The translations under genes were made by a program, and so were the position numbers. The notes under the pieces were generated by a model, which was not told the DNA's origin, ran no database searches, and was given only the letters and a program-made list of their open reading frames with translations. Shown here one piece after another: positions 56,094-64,000 of a DNA stretch of 64,000 nt (positions are counted from its first letter, which is position 1; every line of letters starts with the position of its first letter). Origin of the DNA: Rhodopseudomonas palustris (GTDB lineage: Bacteria; Pseudomonadota; Alphaproteobacteria; Rhizobiales; Xanthobacteraceae); the NCBI RefSeq assembly GCF_013415845.1, contig NZ_CP058907.1, positions 5,043,501-5,107,500 of the forward strand, read 5' to 3'.

Positions 56094-56110
56094 GTTCTAC
56101 AATATAGAAC
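56094..56110. promoter_or_regulatory. Candidate IclR operator, CoA-transferase side
   Basis: GTTCTACAATATAGAAC is a perfect palindrome with a five-base centre. It ends 20 bases before the GTG start of the first catabolic gene, a position suited to repression. Confidence 0.7.
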
Positions 56111-56130
56111 GCACATTCGGGAGGCTGATC

Positions 56131-56937
56131 GTGGCGAGCGATCTTCGCGGACTGGCGAAGTATGTGGAGCCGGGAATCCGGCTGGCGGTGCCGGTCGACT
56201 ATGCCGGCGTCTCGATGGCGATGACGCGCCCGATCATCGAGCGCAAGGCCGGCAATCTCCATCTCATCTGCGTGCCGACCGGCGGTCTTCAGGTCGATCA
56301 ACTGATCGGCTCGGGCCTGGTCCGCACCGTCGAGACCAGCGCGGTCACGCTCGGCGAGGCCGGCGGCGCGCCGCGGTTCAACGCAGCCGTCAAGGACGGT
56401 TCGATCAAGCTGATGGACGCCACCTGCCCGGCGATTCACGCCGGCCTGATGGCGGCGCAGAAGGGCAGCCCGTTCATGCCGATGCGCGGACTGATCGGTA
56501 GCGACATCCTACGTCACCGCAAGGATTGGCGCGTGATCGACAATCCGCTGGCGGACGGCGGCGACCCGGTGGTGCTGATCCCGGCGATCAAGCCGGACGT
56601 GACGATCTTCCACGCCCCGATGGCTGACCGCTTCGGCAATGTCTGGGTCGGGCGTCGCCGCGAACTCGCCGCGATGGCCTATGCGTCGGCGACGACGCTG
56701 GTGACCGTCGAGCGGATCGTCGAGGAAAGCCTGCTCGCCAACGAGATCACCGCGGCCGGCGTGCTGCCGGCGATCTACGTCACTGAAGTCGCGCTCGCGC
56801 CGAAGGGCGCCTGGCCCTACGGGCTGTGGGGCGAATACCAGACCGACACGCAGGAACTCGTCCGCTACGCCCGCGCGGCGCGGACTGCCGAAGGCTTTGC
56901 CGACTACATGGCGACGACGCAGATGGAGCCCGCCTGA
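56131..56937 (+). CDS. CoA-transferase-like subunit A
   Basis: A 268-residue alpha subunit of the class I CoA-transferase fold (glutaconate CoA-transferase-like; GLVRTVETSAVTLGEAGG, KPDVTIFHAPMADRFGNVWVG). GTG 56131 is preceded by GGGAGG; the frame open to 55990 has no ribosome site and would cover the operator. It overlaps subunit B by one base (TGATG). The related IpdAB ring-opening hydrolases have the same fold, so the enzyme may not be a true transferase. Confidence 0.82.
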   Translation: MASDLRGLAKYVEPGIRLAVPVDYAGVSMAMTRPIIERKAGNLHLICVPTGGLQVDQLIGSGLVRTVETSAVTLGEAGGAPRFNAAVKDGSIKLMDATCPAIHAGLMAAQKGSPFMPMRGLIGSDILRHRKDWRVIDNPLADGGDPVVLIPAIKPDVTIFHAPMADRFGNVWVGRRRELAAMAYASATTLVTVERIVEESLLANEITAAGVLPAIYVTEVALAPKGAWPYGLWGEYQTDTQELVRYARAARTAEGFADYMATTQMEPA

Positions 56938-57704
56938 TGACCGATATTCATCCGCGCGAGATCCTGATCTGCACCATCGCCAAATTGCTCGACGGCGTCC
57001 GCCACGTCGCAGTCGGCGCTTCCTCGCCGATCCCTGCCTCGGGCGCGATGCTGCTGCGGGCGCTGAAGCAGAAGGCCGGCGAGACCGGACCGAGAATCTC
57101 GATCCTCGGATCGGTGGAGCACAACTTCTTCACCAACGGCTCGGCTGAGTTGTTCGACTGCGCCGGCCAGGGCCGCATCGATGCGTTCTTCCTCGGCGGC
57201 GGTCAGATCGACGGCCAGGGCAATATCAACCTGGTCGGCACCGGCGACTATCCGCAGACGCAGGTGCGCTGGCCGGGCTCGTTCGGATCGGCCTATCTGT
57301 ACTACGTCGTGCCGCGCGTGATCCTGTTCCGCGAGGAGCACACCCCGCGCGCGATGGTCGAGAAGGTGGATTTCATCAGCGCGCCCGGCCTCAGTGACGA
57401 AGGCGTCTATCGCCCCGGCGGCCCGATCGCGCTGCTGACCAGCAAGGCGCTGTTCCGTTTCGACAAGGACCGCCGCGGCTTCGAACTCGAGAGCGTGCAT
57501 CCCGGCTACGACCTCGCCGCCATCAAGGAGGCGACTGGCTTCAAGTTCGCGCATGACGATGTGCCGGCGCAGACTGCACTCCCCGATCCGCAGGTCCTGA
57601 AGCTGCTGCGCGAGCGCGTGTACGACGAAGTGGCCGAGACCTATCCGGACTTCGCCGCCCAGATGCGGCGCGAGATCGCCCAGCCGCTGCCGCGTGCGTC
57701 CTAA
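56937..57704 (+). CDS. CoA-transferase-like subunit B
   Basis: A 255-residue beta subunit. Fold features are DGVRHVAVGASSPIPASGAMLL, FFLGGGQIDGQGNINLVGTGDYPQTQVRWPG and DFISAPGLSDEGVYR. The usual catalytic-glutamate motif of transferases (SENG-type) is not evident; ILGSVEHNFFTNG lies where it would be expected. That leaves open an IpdB-like hydrolase role. Coupled to subunit A by TGATG overlap. Confidence 0.8.
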   Translation: MTDIHPREILICTIAKLLDGVRHVAVGASSPIPASGAMLLRALKQKAGETGPRISILGSVEHNFFTNGSAELFDCAGQGRIDAFFLGGGQIDGQGNINLVGTGDYPQTQVRWPGSFGSAYLYYVVPRVILFREEHTPRAMVEKVDFISAPGLSDEGVYRPGGPIALLTSKALFRFDKDRRGFELESVHPGYDLAAIKEATGFKFAHDDVPAQTALPDPQVLKLLRERVYDEVAETYPDFAAQMRREIAQPLPRAS

Positions 57705-57736
57705 GCCGACCGGCCACAATCCCACGGAGACGGCGC

Positions 57737-60046
57737 GTGAGTGAGATCAAGCGAATCCCGCACTGCAGCCATTGGGGCGCCTATACGCTGCTGGTGCAGG
57801 ACGGGAGCATCGTCGGCGTCGAGCCGTTCGCGCACGATCCCGCCCCGTCACCGATCATTCACTCGGTGCCGGAGTGGGCCAATCCCAAGCGCCGGGTACC
57901 GAGCCCGCTGGTACGCGCTGGCTGGCTGGAGAAACGAGAGCACAGCGACCGGCGCAAGCGCGGCGCCGAGAAGTTCGTTCCCGTCAGCTGGGACGAAGCG
58001 ACCACGCTGGTCGCGGATGAAATCCGCCGCGTCTCGACCACCTACGGCAACGCCTCGATCTTCGCCGGCTCCTATGGCTGGACCAATTCGGGCCGGCTGC
58101 ATCACGCCTCATCGCTTTTGAAGCGGATGCTGAATCTGGTCGGCGGCTTCACCCGACACGTCGACACCTATTCGATCGCTGCTGGTCCCGTGATCCTGCG
58201 CCACACGCTCGGCAGCTCCGATGCCTGCGACGGCCGCGCCAATACGCTCGACACCATCGCCGAACACACCGAGACGCTTGTGGTGTTCGGCGCGCTGTCG
58301 CCGCGCACCGCGCAGACAGAAGCCGGCGGCATCGGCGTGCACCGTGTCGAATCCTATCTGCGCAAGATCGCCGATCGCGGCATCCGCATCGTCCACGTCT
58401 CGCCACTGAAGGACGACCTGCCCGAATGGGTCGGCGCCGAATGGTGGCCGATCCGCCCGAACACCGACGCGGCGCTGATGCTCGGCCTCGCTGGCGAGAT
58501 CGTGCTGGCGGGCCGGCACGCCCGCGACTTCCTCGATCGCTGTACCAGCGGTGCCGATCAACTGATCGCTTATCTCGACGGATCGGCCGATGGCATCCGC
58601 AAGGATGCAACCTGGGCGGCGGAGATTTGCGGCCTCGATGCCGAGAGCATTCGCCAGCTGGCCCGTCGCCTGGTCGACACCCGCAGCATGCTGACGGTGA
58701 GTTGGAGCCTGCAGCGCGCGCATCACGGCGAACAGCCGTTCTGGTCCGCGCTCGGCCTCGCCTCGATCATCGGCCAGATCGGCCTGCCGGGCGGCGGTGT
58801 CGGCTACGGCTATGCGTCGCTCGGCGGCGTTGGCTCGCCGTTCAATATCGGCAAGTCGCCGGCGATTTCGCAGCTGACGCGGCCGATCGACAGCTTCATT
58901 CCGGTGGCGCGGATCAGCGACATGCTGCTGAACCCGGGCGGGACCTTCACCTATGAAGGCAAGACCCACACCTATCCGGATACGCGGCTGGTGTATTGGG
59001 CCGGCGGCAATCCGTATCACCACCATCAGGATCTCAACCGGCTCGCCGACGCGTGGACGCGGCCGGAGACCATCATCGTCCAGGATCCGATGTTCACCGC
59101 GACCGCGCAGCGCGCCGATATCGTGCTGCCGGCAACGACCTCGATCGAACGCAACGATCTCGCCGGCAATCGCCGCTCCGACTTCGTCATCGCGATGAAG
59201 CAGGCGATCGCGCCGGTCGGAGAGTCGCTACCGGATTTCGAGATCTTCAATCGTATCGCCGCAAAGCTCGGCGTCGCTGACGGCTTCAACGAAGGTCGCG
59301 ACGAGATGGGCTGGGTGCGGCACCTTTACGAAGAGGTGCGGCAGGACGCGGTCGAGCGGCTCGGCTTCGAGATGCCCGACTTCGACACGTTCTGGGAGCG
59401 CGGCTACGCCCGCTGCCCGGTCCGCGCCGAGCACACCTTCCTGGCCGACTTCCGAACCGATCCCGCCGCACACCCGCTCAACACCGAGAGCGGCCGGATC
59501 GTGCTCGGCAGCCGCACGTTGGCCGGGCTCGGTTATGACGATTGCCCGCCGCATCCGGCGTGGCTCGAACCGGCCGAATGGCTCGGCAAGGGCGACGCGT
59601 CGGATCTGCACCTGATCTCGCATCAGCCGATCGGTCGGCTGCACAGCCAGATCGAAACCGGCGTCGCCAGCGTGGCGGCCAAGCGCAACGGCCGCGAACA
59701 GGCCAAGCTCAATCCGCGCGACGCGGCAGCGCGCGGCATCGAGGACGGTCAGACTATCCGCGTCTGGAACGGCCGCGGCGCATGTCTGGCGACGGCGACC
59801 GTCACCGACTCGGTGCGCCCCGGCGTCCTGGTGCTGCCGACCGGTGCATGGTTCACGCCGCGCGACGAGAACGGACTCGAAGTCGCCGGCAATCCCAACG
59901 TGCTGACGCTCGACATCGGCACTTCGCAATTCGGCCAGGGCTGCTCGGCACACACCTGCCTGGTGCGCGCCGAACCACACATTGCCGATCAACGCGACGC
60001 TTTCGACGAATATCAGGACAAGCTGGTCGCCCTCGCGACCACCTAA
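57737..60046 (+). CDS. DMSO-reductase-family molybdoenzyme (BisC/TorZ-like)
   Basis: A 769-residue molybdopterin-guanine-dinucleotide enzyme close to biotin/methionine sulfoxide and N-oxide reductases. The Mo ligand is Ser112 in AGSYGWTNSGRLHH. There is no N-terminal cysteine motif for an Fe-S cluster and no twin-arginine signal, so it should be cytoplasmic and single-cofactor. The start is GTG 57737 with GGAG upstream, 32 bases after the CoA-transferase gene. Its likely substrate is an S- or N-oxide; a hydroxylase or dehydratase role is possible in this family. Confidence 0.88.
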   Translation: MSEIKRIPHCSHWGAYTLLVQDGSIVGVEPFAHDPAPSPIIHSVPEWANPKRRVPSPLVRAGWLEKREHSDRRKRGAEKFVPVSWDEATTLVADEIRRVSTTYGNASIFAGSYGWTNSGRLHHASSLLKRMLNLVGGFTRHVDTYSIAAGPVILRHTLGSSDACDGRANTLDTIAEHTETLVVFGALSPRTAQTEAGGIGVHRVESYLRKIADRGIRIVHVSPLKDDLPEWVGAEWWPIRPNTDAALMLGLAGEIVLAGRHARDFLDRCTSGADQLIAYLDGSADGIRKDATWAAEICGLDAESIRQLARRLVDTRSMLTVSWSLQRAHHGEQPFWSALGLASIIGQIGLPGGGVGYGYASLGGVGSPFNIGKSPAISQLTRPIDSFIPVARISDMLLNPGGTFTYEGKTHTYPDTRLVYWAGGNPYHHHQDLNRLADAWTRPETIIVQDPMFTATAQRADIVLPATTSIERNDLAGNRRSDFVIAMKQAIAPVGESLPDFEIFNRIAAKLGVADGFNEGRDEMGWVRHLYEEVRQDAVERLGFEMPDFDTFWERGYARCPVRAEHTFLADFRTDPAAHPLNTESGRIVLGSRTLAGLGYDDCPPHPAWLEPAEWLGKGDASDLHLISHQPIGRLHSQIETGVASVAAKRNGREQAKLNPRDAAARGIEDGQTIRVWNGRGACLATATVTDSVRPGVLVLPTGAWFTPRDENGLEVAGNPNVLTLDIGTSQFGQGCSAHTCLVRAEPHIADQRDAFDEYQDKLVALATT

Positions 60047-60062
60047 AGAGAGACAGCGATAT

Positions 60063-60632
60063 ATGACCAAGCCCGCCATCAGCCGCTTCCCGGTTCCGGA
60101 GATCGCCAGCCTGCCGGACGACATTCGCACCCGTATCCTCGCGGTGCAGGAGAAGTCCGGCTTCGTGCCCAACGTGTTTCTCACGCTGGCGCATCGTCCC
60201 GACGAATTCCGCGCCTTTTTCGCCTATCACGACGCGCTGATGGACAAGCCGGGCCCGATCACCAAGGCCGAACGCGAGATGATCGTGGTCGCCACCAGCA
60301 ACGCCAACCAGTGCCAATATTGCGTGATCGCGCACGGCGCGATCCTGCGCATTCGCGCCAAGAACCCGCTGCTCGCCGACCAGATCGCGGTGAACTATCG
60401 CAAGGCCGACATCACCCCACGGCAGCGCGCGATGCTCGACTTCGCCATGAAGGTTTCGGCCCAGGCCTATGAGGTCGGCGACGCCGACATCGAAGCGCTG
60501 AAGCGCCACGACTTCAGCGAAGAAGACATTTGGGACATCGCGGCGATCGCCGCCTTCTTCGGTATGTCCAATCGCCTCGCCAACGTCACCAGCATGCGGC
60601 CGAACGACGAGTTCTATGCGATGGGGCGCTGA
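60063..60632 (+). CDS. AhpD/CMD-like peroxidase-related protein
   Basis: A 189-residue carboxymuconolactone-decarboxylase-fold protein. The redox CxxC is CQYC in NQCQYCVIAHG near residue 83, with the EREMIVVATSN helix before it. ATG 60063 is chosen over 59982, which lies inside the preceding gene. It is 16 bases after the molybdoenzyme gene. Related proteins are alkylhydroperoxidase-like; the role here is unknown. Confidence 0.85.
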   Translation: MTKPAISRFPVPEIASLPDDIRTRILAVQEKSGFVPNVFLTLAHRPDEFRAFFAYHDALMDKPGPITKAEREMIVVATSNANQCQYCVIAHGAILRIRAKNPLLADQIAVNYRKADITPRQRAMLDFAMKVSAQAYEVGDADIEALKRHDFSEEDIWDIAAIAAFFGMSNRLANVTSMRPNDEFYAMGR

Positions 60633-60713
60633 GGCGCCTTCATCGAAAGCTCAAGCGACGATGCGCAGCGGCCGGCAAGAGCCGCAGCGGCCAACCTTTG
60701 AGGAAACACACCC

Positions 60714-61400
60714 ATGACGCTTCCCGGCGCTGCAGACGTCGCAACCCGGCAATCCATCATCGACGCCTGCCGCGAGATGACGGCCTTAGGAATCAACCAG
60801 GGCACGTCGGGCAACATCAGCGTGCGCACCGATGACGGCATCCTGGTGACGCCGTCCGGCGTGCCGTACGAGTCGATGCAGCCGGAAGACATCGTGGCGA
60901 TGAAATGGGATGGCTCGTGGACCGCGCCGGAGGGCCGCGTGCCCTCGACCGAGTGGCGCTTCCATCTCGACATTCTGCGGGAGAAGCCGGAAGCCAACGC
61001 CGTTGTGCACGCGCATCCAATCTTCTGCACGATCATCGCGATCATGAACCGCGCGATTCCGGCGATCCACTACATGATCGCGGCGGGCGGCGGCAACGAC
61101 ATCCCCTGCGCACCCTACGCGCAATACGGAACAGCCGAACTATCTCAGACCGTACTGGATGCGCTGCGCTATCGCCGCGCCTGCCTGATGGCCCATCACG
61201 GTCTGATCGCAATCGGCCCCAATTTGCGCAGAGCGTTGTGGCTGGCCGGCACCGTCGAAGTGCTCGCCAAGCAGTATCACGGCTGCCTGCAGATCGGCAC
61301 ACCGCCGCTGCTGTCCGACGACGAGGTCGACAGCATCCTCAAGCGTTGGGGCCAATACGGCCTGCGCGACAGCGACCGCGCCCCCAAGACCTCCAACTAA
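60714..61400 (+). CDS. Class II aldolase/adducin-family protein
   Basis: A 228-residue L-fuculose-phosphate-aldolase-like protein. Motifs: GTSGNISVR near 28, VTPSGVPYESM, and metal-binding EWRFHLDILREKPEANAVVHAHP plus the AHHG of the C-terminal half. Members are zinc aldolases or decarboxylases acting on phosphorylated sugars. It precedes a PfkB kinase by 30 bases, suggesting the two act in succession. Confidence 0.88.
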   Translation: MTLPGAADVATRQSIIDACREMTALGINQGTSGNISVRTDDGILVTPSGVPYESMQPEDIVAMKWDGSWTAPEGRVPSTEWRFHLDILREKPEANAVVHAHPIFCTIIAIMNRAIPAIHYMIAAGGGNDIPCAPYAQYGTAELSQTVLDALRYRRACLMAHHGLIAIGPNLRRALWLAGTVEVLAKQYHGCLQIGTPPLLSDDEVDSILKRWGQYGLRDSDRAPKTSN

Positions 61401-61430
61401 CACCAACCAACACTGCGCAAGGCTTGCTCC

Positions 61431-62390
61431 ATGGCCCATCCCCACGACGTCAGCGTCTGCGGCACCTATATCCTCGACATTCTCGGCGTGCCGGTGACCG
61501 AGATCCCGGCCGGCGGCGGCCGGGCGCTGATCGATGAAATCCGTCTCACCGTCGCCGGCACGGCGGGCGGCACGGTGGTGCCTTGCGCCCGGCTAGGCCT
61601 GAAGGCCCTCGCGGTCGGCGCGGTCGGCACCGACGAGAAGGCCGATTGGGTGCTGGACGCGATGGTGCGCGAGGGCATCGACATCTCGGTGATGGAGAAG
61701 ATCGCCGGCGCGCCGACCTCGGCCACCATCCTGCCGATCCGGCCCGATGGCTCGCGGCCGGTGCTGCACGCGCGCGGCGCTTCGGCGCGCTGGAAGATTT
61801 CGCCGGAGGCCCAGAAGGTCGCCTGCGGCAGCAAAGTGCTGCATCTCGGCGGCGTCGGATCGCTGCTAGCAATGGACGGCGAACCGACGGTGTCACTGCT
61901 GCGCGACGCCAAGGCTGCGGGCTGCATCACGACGGTCGATCTGATCCAGGCGCGCGGCGAAACGCTACCGCTGCTCGAACCGCTGATGCCCTACACCGAC
62001 TTCTTCATGCCGAGCATCGACGAAACTCACGCGCTGATCGGCAGCGACGATCCGGCCACCTGCGCCCGCTACTTCATCGGCAAGGGCGTCGGCGCCTGCG
62101 CGATCTCGCTCGGCGAGCACGGCTCGTTCGTGATGACGCGCGATGGACGTCAGTTCACCGTGCCGGCATTCGACATCACCGTGCGCGACACTTCGGGCTG
62201 CGGCGATTCCTACACCGGCGGCTTCATCGCCGGACTGGTGCGCGACTGGGATCTACAGGACTGCGCCAGACTGGCGACCGCCACGGCCGCCATCGTCGCC
62301 ACCGGGCTCGGCTCCGGCGCCAACCTCGTGTCGTTCGAGGAAACGGTGAAGGCGATGAACACGCTGCCGGTGCGTGCCGCACGCGCCTGA
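61431..62390 (+). CDS. PfkB-family carbohydrate kinase
   Basis: A 319-residue ribokinase-type kinase. The N-terminal GGGRAL and GTAGGTVVPCARLGLK segments and the C-terminal signature DTSGCGDSYTGGFIAGL (Asp catalytic base in GCGDSY near residue 258) are clear. It should phosphorylate a sugar or sugar acid. It lies 30 bases after the aldolase gene. Confidence 0.9.
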   Translation: MAHPHDVSVCGTYILDILGVPVTEIPAGGGRALIDEIRLTVAGTAGGTVVPCARLGLKALAVGAVGTDEKADWVLDAMVREGIDISVMEKIAGAPTSATILPIRPDGSRPVLHARGASARWKISPEAQKVACGSKVLHLGGVGSLLAMDGEPTVSLLRDAKAAGCITTVDLIQARGETLPLLEPLMPYTDFFMPSIDETHALIGSDDPATCARYFIGKGVGACAISLGEHGSFVMTRDGRQFTVPAFDITVRDTSGCGDSYTGGFIAGLVRDWDLQDCARLATATAAIVATGLGSGANLVSFEETVKAMNTLPVRAARA

Positions 62391-62436
62391 GCTCATCACG
62401 ACTTATCTTTCGATCGGAACGTTTCGAGGATCATTC

Positions 62437-63183
62437 ATGACCAGACATGCCATCGTCACCGGAGCCAGCCGCGGCATCGGACGCGCCATCGCGCTCGGCC
62501 TTGCCCAGCGCGGCTACGACCTCGCGCTCACCGATATTGCGCCGCAGGAAGGCGTGCTGCGCGAGACCGTCGAGGAGGTGAAGCAGCTCGGCCGCAAGTG
62601 CCTTCCGATCCTCGCCGACGTCAGCAAGATCGAGGATTGCCAGCGTTCGGTGACCGAGGCGGTCGCCGGGCTCGGCCACGTCGACGTGCTCGTCAACAAT
62701 GCCGGCATCCTGCGCCTCGCCATGATCGACGAGACCACGCCCGAGCATTGGGATCAGACCTTCGCGGTCAACGTCCGCGGCGTCTTCCAGATGACCCAGG
62801 CGGTGGTGGTGCACATGAAGGAGCGGCGCTACGGCCGCATCGTCAATATCGCATCGCTGGCCGCGCGCACCGGCGGTCCCGGCCAGTCGCACTACGCCGC
62901 GTCGAAGTCCGCAGTGGTCGGCTTCACCCGCGTCTCGTCGATGGAGTTCGGCGGCCACGGCATCACCGTGAATGCGGTCTGCCCCGGCATCATCCAGACC
63001 GAAATGGGCCGCAACAACCTGCGCGATCCGGAGCGGGTCACGTATTTCGAGAAGATCACTGACCTGCATCGGCTCGGCGAGCCGGAAGACGTCGTCGGCC
63101 CGGTCGCGTTCTTCGCATCGGACGATTCGGCGTTCGTCACCGGCCAGGCGCTCAATGTCGATGGCGGCATCTTCTACAGCTAA
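62437..63183 (+). CDS. Short-chain dehydrogenase/reductase
   Basis: A 248-residue classical SDR: TGASRGIG near residue 8, NNAGIL near 87, catalytic IASLAAR and YAASK, ending AFVTGQALNVDGGIFYS. ATG 62437 is preferred to 62374, which lies in the kinase gene. It fits oxidation of a sugar or hydroxyacid. Confidence 0.88.
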   Translation: MTRHAIVTGASRGIGRAIALGLAQRGYDLALTDIAPQEGVLRETVEEVKQLGRKCLPILADVSKIEDCQRSVTEAVAGLGHVDVLVNNAGILRLAMIDETTPEHWDQTFAVNVRGVFQMTQAVVVHMKERRYGRIVNIASLAARTGGPGQSHYAASKSAVVGFTRVSSMEFGGHGITVNAVCPGIIQTEMGRNNLRDPERVTYFEKITDLHRLGEPEDVVGPVAFFASDDSAFVTGQALNVDGGIFYS

Positions 63184-63215
63184 TCTCGTAACGCGCACCA
63201 AAAGGGAGTGATGCA

Positions 63216-64000
63216 TTGGCCACGTTTAAGGCTGTCCGGATCGACAAGGCGGACAAAGGGACCAGCGCTGCGCTGACGCAATTCGACGAAGCCGAGCTGA
63301 TGGACGGCGACGTCACTGTCCGGGTCGAATGGTCGACGCTGAACTACAAGGACGGTCTGGCGCTGACCGGCAAATCGCCGGTGGTGCGGCGTTTCCCGAT
63401 GATCGCCGGCATCGACTTCGCCGGCACCGTCGAGACCTCGACCAGTCCGAACTGGAAGCCGGGCGACAAGGTGATCGCCAACGGCTGGGGCATGGGGGAG
63501 ACCCATCTCGGCGCCTATGCGGAGAAGGCGCGCGTCAAGGGCGACTGGCTGGTGCGCCTGCCCGAAGGCATGACCGCGCGGCAGGCGATGGCGATCGGCA
63601 CTGCCGGCTACACCGCGATGCTGTCGGTGCTGGCGCTGGAGAACCATGGCTTGAAGCCTGCCGACGGACCGCTGATCGTCACGGGCGCCGCGGGCGGCGT
63701 CGGCTCGGTCGCGATCGCGCTCTTATCGAAGCTCGGTTATCACGTGATCGCCTCGACCGGCCGGATGTCGGAAGAGAGCTATCTGAAGAGCCTCGGCGCC
63801 GCCGAGATCATCGACCGCAACGAGCTCTCCGGACCGGCAAAGCCACTCGCCAAGGAGCGTTGGGTCGGCGGTGTCGACAGCGTCGGCTCCACGACTTTGG
63901 CAAACCTGCTGGCGATGACCAAGTATCGCGGCGCGATAGCGGCCTGCGGTCTCGCCGGCGGCATGGATCTGCCGTCGTCGGTCGCGCCGTTCATTCTGCG
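63216..64000 (+). CDS. AcuI-like acrylyl-CoA reductase family oxidoreductase, 3' end outside window
   Basis: At least 261 residues of a medium-chain reductase of the YhdH/AcuI type: [21 protein letters not shown] near residue 35, GIDFAGTVE and NADPH motif [10 protein letters not shown] near 155. The start is TTG 63216 with GGGAG eight bases upstream; the frame runs off the window. AcuI proteins reduce acrylyl-CoA to propionyl-CoA with NADPH. Presence in this operon suggests a C3 acyl-CoA intermediate or detoxification of acrylyl-CoA. Confidence 0.85.
   Translation, partial: MATFKAVRIDKADKGTSAALTQFDEAELMDGDVTVRVEWSTLNYKDGLALTGKSPVVRRFPMIAGIDFAGTVETSTSPNWKPGDKVIANGWGMGETHLGAYAEKARVKGDWLVRLPEGMTARQAMAIGTAGYTAMLSVLALENHGLKPADGPLIVTGAAGGVGSVAIALLSKLGYHVIASTGRMSEESYLKSLGAAEIIDRNELSGPAKPLAKERWVGGVDSVGSTTLANLLAMTKYRGAIAACGLAGGMDLPSSVAPFIL

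Overview
The window is GC-rich (mid-60s percent by eye), with long coding runs and no rRNA, tRNA or CRISPR array seen. Gene content and order point to a purple non-sulfur alphaproteobacterium of the Rhodopseudomonas/Bradyrhizobium group, most likely Rhodopseudomonas palustris or a close relative. Evidence for this is a complete Mo-nitrogenase cluster with fixABCX, a fixR-nifA pair, and a neighbouring form II RubisCO operon (cbbFPTAM).

Region 1 (1-5.8 kb) is a small carrier-protein locus. It holds two acyl carrier proteins, an AMP-dependent ligase, a short-chain dehydrogenase, an aminoacyl-tRNA-synthetase-like amino acid:[carrier protein] ligase, an acyl-CoA dehydrogenase-like flavoprotein and a cupin. 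It looks like a cryptic pathway that loads an amino acid on a carrier protein and oxidises it there. A DUF2478 gene follows at 5.9 kb.

Region 2 (6.9-34.2 kb) is the nitrogen-fixation island, all on the minus strand. In transcription order it reads fixR, nifA; ferredoxin, nifB, fdxN, an IscA-like gene, a TPR-like protein, an FeS/LRV repeat protein, two nifZ genes, nifT, a small nif-associated gene and a SIR2-like gene; nifH, nifD, nifK, nifE, nifN, nifX, DUF269, DUF683, fdxB, nifQ; hesB/iscA, nifU, nifS, nifV, nifW; fixA, fixB, fixC, fixX. Sigma-54 -24/-12 elements lie before fixR, fixA, hesB and nifH, with a variant one before the ferredoxin-nifB operon. NifA upstream sites (TGT-N10-ACA) accompany all of these except fixR. 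NifA carries the cysteine motif of the oxygen-sensitive alphaproteobacterial class. FixABCX should supply low-potential electrons to ferredoxin and NifH. NifBENVQ/UShesB should make FeMo-co and Fe-S clusters, and NifHDK is the enzyme.

Region 3 (34.4-42.8 kb) holds a YqeB-like molybdenum-hydroxylase-associated gene, feoA-feoB for ferrous iron uptake, two closely related tandem chemoreceptors and a small His-rich protein. Region 4 (43.0-49.6 kb) is the Calvin-cycle operon cbbF-cbbP-cbbT-cbbA-cbbM, ending in a strong terminator.

Region 5 (50.1-64.0 kb) starts with an alpha/beta hydrolase and then an apparent catabolic island. An IclR regulator and a three-gene ABC importer with a fused double permease lie on the minus strand. 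Diverging from the importer is a plus-strand operon: a two-subunit CoA-transferase-like enzyme, a cytoplasmic DMSO-reductase-family molybdoenzyme, an AhpD-like protein, a class II aldolase, a PfkB kinase, a short-chain dehydrogenase and an AcuI-like reductase cut by the window end. Two GTTCTA-N5 palindromes in the divergent promoter are the likely operators. The substrate is not known.
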